Shown here in pieces: positions 62,283 through 64,000 of a stretch of 64,000 bases of DNA. Every line of letters starts with the position of its first letter. The stretch's first letter is position 1. The notes under the pieces were generated by a model. It was not told the DNA's origin. It searched no databases and was given only the letters and a program-made list of their open reading frames with translations. Position numbers and translations under genes: made by a program. The stretch comes from Litoreibacter roseus (GTDB lineage Bacteria > Pseudomonadota > Alphaproteobacteria > Rhodobacterales > Rhodobacteraceae), in contig NZ_BLJE01000002.1 of NCBI RefSeq assembly GCF_009811795.1, forward strand, positions 1 to 64,000. The letters are read 5' to 3'.

Positions 62283-64000
62283 AGAACCTCTCGATCAGAA
62301 ATATCTTTCAGCCCACGGTTCTGCTTGCCCTCGCTTTGATGTCGATCATAGTCATGATGATCCTGCCCATGCCTGCGTGGATACTGGATATCGGGCTGGC
62401 CGCATCCTTTGGATTGGCCATCCTCATCTTTACGATCACTTTGTTTCTTGACAGGCCGCTCGACTTTTCGGCGTTTCCGACCATCCTTCTGGCGTCGCTC
62501 ATGTTACGCCTGTCCCTGAACGTCTCTTCAACAAAATTGATCATCGGAGAAGGACATACTGGCACCTCCGCAGCCGGTGACGTGATCGAAGGCTTCGCGA
62601 TGTTCATCATGGGCGGCAGTGTCTTTTTGGGCCTCGTCGTGTTTTCGGTTCTGCTTATCGTCAATTTCATCGTCATCAACAAAGGCGCGGCGAGAATGGC
62701 CGAGGTCGGCGCGCGCTTCGCTCTTGACGCGATGCCCGGAAAACAATTGGCAATCGACAGTGATATGTCAGCGGGAGCAATCGACCACGCAGAAGCCAAG
62801 GCTCGGCGCGAACGCGAACAAGCCGAGACCACATTTTTTGGATCATTGGACGGTGCGTCGAAATTCGTGAAGGGCGACGCAGTCGCGGGCCTTCTGATCA
62901 CCCTTCTGAATCTTGTGATGGGTCTGGTGATAGGGGTTGCGCTGCATGGTATGCCGATCGGGCGCGCGTTCGAGACCTATGCGATCCTGACGGTGGGTGA
63001 CGGACTTGTTACGCAAATCCCGGCCGTCATCATCTCAATCGCATCTGCACTTTTGCTTGCCCGCGGCGGTGCGACCGGCACAACGGACAACGCCCTTTCC
63101 GCGCAACTGGGACGTTATCCGGCCGCTTTGGCGACCGTCGGCGTTTTGATGTTCTTCTTCGCGCTCGTCCCTGGTCTCCCGTTCCTGCCATTTGTCGTCG
63201 GAGCGATCGCATTGCTGGCCTGCGCTTGGCATGTGTCGCGGAAAGCACCTGCGGAACCTGAGATCGAGGAAGAAGCGGAGCAACTGCCTGCGATACCCCA
63301 AAAATCGATGGGCGACATTTTGGATCTGGATGAGATTCATGTGCAATTCGCGCCGGACCTTGTTCCAATGGCTTTGGATCCCGCGACGGGTCTAGAAGCC
63401 CGCATCACAAATATGCGAAACCACGTCGCGACCAGCTTTGGGCTTGTCTTACCCGAAGTCCGACTGACTGACGACGCAACCTTGGGGCATGGGATGTATC
63501 GCATTCGCATTCACGGCGTGGATCAGGTCGAAGCCCAGTTGAAGCCGGACGCCATCTTGGCGCTTTTGCCGGCGGGAACAGATATCCAGATCGAAGGGGA
63601 TCGCGTCGAAGAACCTGTGTACGGCGCGCCTGCAAAATGGATCAATCCATCCGCTCAGGAAAACGCGGCGATGGAAGGGTGCACAGTCGTCACCCCGGCG
63701 GAAATTCTAGCAACGCATTTGCTTGAGATCATCAAAAACAACATGTCGCGCCTGCTAACAATGCGGGCTCTCCGGCGGCTACTCGATGAATTTGTGAATC
63801 TGTCCGACAAGAAACGCGGCGATGCCAACAAGCGCCTTCTGGATGAGATGATCCCGGAAAAGGTCTCGATGGATACGCTGCTGCAAGTGCTGCGTCTGCT
63901 CCTGGATGAACAAGTCTCCATCAGAAACATCGCGCTGATTATTGAGGCCACGGCGGAGGGTCGCAATACCTACGGAACAGCAGAAGGCATCTGCGAGCAT
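62279..64000 (+). CDS. flhA: Flagellar export protein FlhA (3' end beyond the window)
   Basis: 574 codons are present of the roughly 690 expected, so the gene is cut by the window edge rather than truncated. The N-terminal eight-helix membrane domain is clear: PMPAWILDIGLAASFGLAIL, then FPTILLASLMLRLSLNVSST, and the cytoplasmic FHIPEP loop region MAEVGARFALDAMPGKQLAI. The C-terminal cytoplasmic domain begins around residue 340. The ATG at 62279 overlaps the previous stop by ATGA. Confidence 0.95.
   Translation, partial: MKNLSIRNIFQPTVLLALALMSIIVMMILPMPAWILDIGLAASFGLAILIFTITLFLDRPLDFSAFPTILLASLMLRLSLNVSSTKLIIGEGHTGTSAAGDVIEGFAMFIMGGSVFLGLVVFSVLLIVNFIVINKGAARMAEVGARFALDAMPGKQLAIDSDMSAGAIDHAEAKARREREQAETTFFGSLDGASKFVKGDAVAGLLITLLNLVMGLVIGVALHGMPIGRAFETYAILTVGDGLVTQIPAVIISIASALLLARGGATGTTDNALSAQLGRYPAALATVGVLMFFFALVPGLPFLPFVVGAIALLACAWHVSRKAPAEPEIEEEAEQLPAIPQKSMGDILDLDEIHVQFAPDLVPMALDPATGLEARITNMRNHVATSFGLVLPEVRLTDDATLGHGMYRIRIHGVDQVEAQLKPDAILALLPAGTDIQIEGDRVEEPVYGAPAKWINPSAQENAAMEGCTVVTPAEILATHLLEIIKNNMSRLLTMRALRRLLDEFVNLSDKKRGDANKRLLDEMIPEKVSMDTLLQVLRLLLDEQVSIRNIALIIEATAEGRNTYGTAEGICEH

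Noticed and set aside
1-64000. CRISPR array or cas genes
   Set aside because: No regularly spaced repeats with unique spacers and no cas-like proteins were seen.

Overview
The window looks like a chromosomal segment of a marine alphaproteobacterium of the Rhodobacterales (Roseobacter group). The signs are a petABC (fbcFBC) cytochrome bc1 operon of Rhodobacter type, a divergent serB / serC-serA locus, a TPP-riboswitch-controlled thiBPQ operon, a homogentisate gene cluster with a DUF2783 protein, and an alphaproteobacterial flagellar cluster with MotE-like and FliL genes. The assignment rests on gene content and protein character read by eye, not on a search.

Layout. 1-18.9 kb is core chromosome: a metallophosphoesterase, tRNA-Lys(TTT), dapF, mtaB, a PaiB-like flavoprotein, two GST genes, a GNAT gene, trmL, petABC, thiQ-thiP-thiB behind a TPP riboswitch, aroC, an EamA exporter, an HU-type protein, amn, ade and serB.

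19.0-34.3 kb is a mobile genomic island of about 15.2 kb. It sits exactly between serB and serC and is bounded by a perfect 27-bp direct repeat (19006-19032 and 34244-34270). The repeat is a hairpin located at the probable 5' end of the serC leader, where the alphaproteobacterial serC RNA motif is expected. Inside each end lies a near-identical 21-bp arm-like site. The island carries a tyrosine integrase and two small DNA-binding proteins. It also has an XRE regulator with a palindromic operator and a five-gene cargo that looks like DNA defence or modification (ParB-like protein, PD-(D/E)XK-like protein, D12-class adenine methylase, Mrr-like nuclease, a second nuclease-like protein). Its transfer functions are a MobV relaxase gene interrupted by a frameshift at an A9 run, a hairpin-rich oriT candidate, and a tightly coupled operon: small protein, DotA/TraY-like membrane protein, 178-aa protein, a 59-aa Cys-rich protein too short to be picked up by usual ORF cut-offs, and a metallophosphoesterase. 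A winged-helix replication-like protein has iteron-like TGAGAC repeats inside its gene. This looks like an integrative mobilizable element with an unusual cargo and an orphan TraY-like protein.

34.3-53.1 kb returns to core and catabolic genes: serC-serA-phosphatase, a large membrane-anchored repeat protein, a homogentisate/aromatic cluster (DUF2783, FAD monooxygenase, small membrane protein, MBL-fold protein, FAH-family hydrolase, hmgA, acyl-CoA synthetase), a DevBCA-type ABC exporter with a divergent TetR regulator, and an FAD oxidoreductase plus an NAD-dependent epimerase/uronate-dehydrogenase-like gene.

53.1-64.0 kb is a flagellar cluster. The minus-strand operon is fliF-fliH-fliN-fliP-unknown; the divergent plus-strand operon is fliL-unknown-motE-motA-unknown (707 aa)-lytic transglycosylase-flhA, with flhA running off the window end.

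Main points of interest: the island rebuilds the serC leader hairpin and appears to supply a replacement promoter at the same spacing as the one it displaced; the defence-like cargo has an uncommon gene combination; the conjugation operon contains a Cys-rich microprotein and a phosphoesterase whose paralogue lies beside the chromosomal tRNA-Lys gene.
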